A DNA stretch of 34,344 bases from an uncultured Proteiniphilum sp. (GTDB lineage Bacteria > Bacteroidota > Bacteroidia > Bacteroidales > Dysgonomonadaceae). The stretch lies in NCBI RefSeq assembly GCF_937873925.1, contig NZ_CALNAT010000147.1, positions 1-34,344 on the forward strand, in the 5' to 3' direction. The notes below the pieces were generated by a model, which was not told the DNA's origin, ran no database searches, and saw nothing but the letters and a program-made list of their open reading frames with translations. How positions within the stretch are numbered: position 1 is the first letter of the stretch; each line of letters begins with the position of its first letter. Below, piece by piece: positions 32,523 to 34,344 of this stretch. Both the position numbers and the translations under genes were made by a program.

Positions 32523-34148
32523 ATGAAAAAAATTGTTTTGTTTATCATCTTACATTTAATCGGTTATAATTTATCTGCTCAACACAATTATTCCAAAGAT
32601 CTTCTAATTGAGGATTTCAGGGAATATATCGATTTTCTGGAAGAGGTCCATTGCGACCCATACAGTCCATTTGGAGGAAAAATCCAGTTTCACAGGGAGG
32701 TTCAGAATATTATCGATTCTATTCCCGAAAACGGATTAGACGAGGCCGCGTTCAGGAGTATTATATCCAAATTCAACTCGACGTTACAAGACGGACATAC
32801 ATTTATTTTGAATGAAAACAGACAGGATGTAACGAATGATCAAATACTGAATATGAAATTCAAAATTCTTCACCATGATCTGGCCGTATCACAATCCCGC
32901 AATGGAAAGCTGAATGGTTTAAAAATCACGGCTATAAATGATATTCCGTTGGATGAACTATTGAAAAGAGTGCAAACAATAAAAGCTTGCGAAAATATAT
33001 CGGGCGTCTACTTATCGTTAGTTGAAATATTGATGCGAAAAAGTTCAGCGGAAAAACTTCTCGGACAAATAGACAACAACAGAATTAAGCTAGATTTTCT
33101 TGATAACCGGACTAATCAACAAACTGAATATATAGAATATACAGATTTAAACGAACGAAAAATCCAACCGAACACTTCTTTATTCAATGTAAACATATCA
33201 AAAACAATTCCTTTTGAATATAAATATATAGACGAAAACAAAAAAATCGTTTGGATGGCATACAACTCCACCTACTCACGGGAAGTCATTGAGTTCCAAA
33301 AGCAATGGGGACAGGATTATACCAATAACCTCAATATATTATACCAGGCATTCAATTTGGGAGAAGTACCGCAAGATTATACCGAAGCCATCACGAAAAT
33401 ACCCTCATTGAACGAAACATTTTATACCATGCTTAAAAGCATGAAACAACATAAATCCACCCATTTAATTATCGATTTACGTGAAAACGGAGGTGGCTGG
33501 AATCCCATAAATATTCCCTCGTTATACATGATGAAAGGGGATACATATTTCGGATATGACACCAAAGCGGCATACATTACCCTTTTATCCAAGCCTTTTC
33601 TGGAAAAAATAAATACCACCATTGAAGAATATAACAGTAGAAACAACACCACGTATACTATTGGAGATTATAGTTTCAGCCGTTTCTTCAACTCCTGGAA
33701 CGAAAATTTATCGCTCGGAGAACGAAGAGTACAATACCTTGAGAATAATTTCAGTAAAGACTTTTCCGGGATTGATTTATTGAAAGAATTAGACGGAGAA
33801 GCATTGTATACCCCAAAAGTAATCGTCGTAACCAGTGCAGCTACTTTCAGCGCTGCTTTTCAGTATGCTTTCCTGCTGAAAGAGGTTTGTAACGCAACCA
33901 TAGTCGGCGTACCTTCCTCCCAGGCGTACAATAGCGGAATGGGAACAACCTTTTATTCTTTAACTCATACGGGAATTAAAGGCTCTGTATCCAATTCCTA
34001 TCAATTATTCGATCCGGATAATACGGTAAAAGACAGGATGCTTCATCCCGATTATCCCTTATTATGGGAGGATTTTATCCGATTCGATTCTAATGATGAT
34101 GCCGAAATATTATATATTTTGGATTTAATCAACAAACGGAAGATTTAA
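32523..34148 (+). CDS. Secreted S41-family peptidase-like protein
   Basis: This 541-residue protein has a signal peptide (MKKIVLFIILHLIGYNLSAQ) and is therefore periplasmic or exported. The C-terminal half has the S41 (tail-specific/tricorn-core-like) protease pattern: IIDLRENGGGW near residue 320, then VIVVTSAATFSAAFQYA with Ser443 as candidate nucleophile. LKEVCNATIVGVPSSQAYNSG and the closing Asp/Pro segment DRMLHPDYPLL follow. The N-terminal part (about 25-280) is less clear and may hold a degenerate PDZ-like module (GLKITAINDIPLDELL). A large insert (about 340-415) separates the DLRENGGG motif from the Ser motif. Substrate is unknown. It starts 55 nt after the helicase stop and could be read from the same transcript. 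Confidence 0.82.
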   Translation: MKKIVLFIILHLIGYNLSAQHNYSKDLLIEDFREYIDFLEEVHCDPYSPFGGKIQFHREVQNIIDSIPENGLDEAAFRSIISKFNSTLQDGHTFILNENRQDVTNDQILNMKFKILHHDLAVSQSRNGKLNGLKITAINDIPLDELLKRVQTIKACENISGVYLSLVEILMRKSSAEKLLGQIDNNRIKLDFLDNRTNQQTEYIEYTDLNERKIQPNTSLFNVNISKTIPFEYKYIDENKKIVWMAYNSTYSREVIEFQKQWGQDYTNNLNILYQAFNLGEVPQDYTEAITKIPSLNETFYTMLKSMKQHKSTHLIIDLRENGGGWNPINIPSLYMMKGDTYFGYDTKAAYITLLSKPFLEKINTTIEEYNSRNNTTYTIGDYSFSRFFNSWNENLSLGERRVQYLENNFSKDFSGIDLLKELDGEALYTPKVIVVTSAATFSAAFQYAFLLKEVCNATIVGVPSSQAYNSGMGTTFYSLTHTGIKGSVSNSYQLFDPDNTVKDRMLHPDYPLLWEDFIRFDSNDDAEILYILDLINKRKI

Positions 34149-34275
34149 ATTGAAAATGGGCAGATTAATAAATTAGTTTGATATTTATTATGAACAAATA
34201 CAATGAAACCATTCCATTTCCAAAATTTACAATGTAATTTTTCTGCACAACTTTTTTTGTTGTTACAATTTTTTA

Positions 34276-34283
34276 TACCTTTG
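34276..34283 (+). promoter_or_regulatory. Promoter -7 box of the tRNA-Gln gene
   Basis: TACCTTTG, a perfect TAnnTTTG, ends 9 nt before the first base of the tRNA. A TTTG at 34256-34259 is 16 nt upstream, a little close compared with the usual 19-21. Confidence 0.6.
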
Positions 34284-34292
34284 CAGTCCCAT

Positions 34293-34344
34293 TGTCTTAT
34301 GGTGTAATGGTAGCACAACAGATTCTGGTCCTGTTTGTCCAGGT
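34293..34344 (+). tRNA. tRNA-Gln (anticodon CUG), 3' end cut by the window
   Basis: The acceptor strand TGTCTTA (34293-34299), D arm GTGT...GCAC (34302-34316) and anticodon arm ACAGA-TTCTGGT-CCTGT place CTG at 34325-34327, reading the Gln codon CAG. The T arm is cut off at the window end. The last pair of the anticodon stem is A-C (34322 and 34330), otherwise the fold is standard. The D-loop AATGGTA is typical of Bacteroidetes tRNA-Gln. Confidence 0.85.

Overview
The window looks like a chromosomal segment of a member of the Bacteroidales (Bacteroidota), probably near the Dysgonomonadaceae (inference). The evidence is a polysaccharide-utilisation gene cluster with GH92 and GH78 enzymes, lipoprotein signal peptides ending in Cys, TTG/GTG starts with weak Shine-Dalgarno sequences, and several promoters of the Bacteroides type (TTTG, about 19 nt, TAnnTTTG). 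No phage, CRISPR array, insertion sequence or rRNA was seen.

Layout. (1) 1-8915, plus strand: the 3' end of a glycan-degradation locus. It holds a 5'-truncated GH92 alpha-mannosidase, a sugar isomerase/epimerase-like TIM barrel, an orphan C-terminal fragment of some larger protein, a GH78 alpha-L-rhamnosidase lipoprotein, a large unclassified secreted TIM-barrel protein and an SGNH esterase. Together they suggest breakdown of an acylated glycan containing alpha-mannose and/or rhamnose. (2) 8916-9265: a leader with two diverged copies of a ~60 nt hairpin/promoter repeat. (3) 9266-13199, plus strand: a PLP beta-eliminating lyase of the tyrosine phenol-lyase/tryptophanase family with its own terminator, then a tightly packed trio of secreted GDPD phosphodiesterase, small (p)ppGpp-hydrolase-like HD protein and HemW. 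(4) 13205-20547, minus strand: a MacAB-TolC-type export operon with three different adaptor lipoproteins, an FtsX/MacB permease, an ATPase and a TolC-like channel. (5) 20678-25646, minus strand: formate-tetrahydrofolate ligase, UvrB and a zinc-ribbon/transmembrane protein. (6) 26162-28727, minus strand: a visibly AT-richer two-gene unit coding for a TPR plus Vps4/katanin-like AAA ATPase and a TPR multi-pass membrane protein. This is my best candidate for an under-described system. (7) 28929-34148, plus strand: DgkA-type lipid kinase and a Dna2-like nuclease-helicase behind a near-perfect promoter, then an S41-family protease. (8) A tRNA-Gln(CUG) gene is cut by the window end.

A second unusual layer is non-coding. 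At least four intergenic regions contain degenerate arrays with a strict 8-nt period built around an ATT/AAT core, several of them running right up to a stop or start codon. Two other intergenic stretches contain 7-nt-period arrays. All names come from reading protein motifs by eye; no database search was run.
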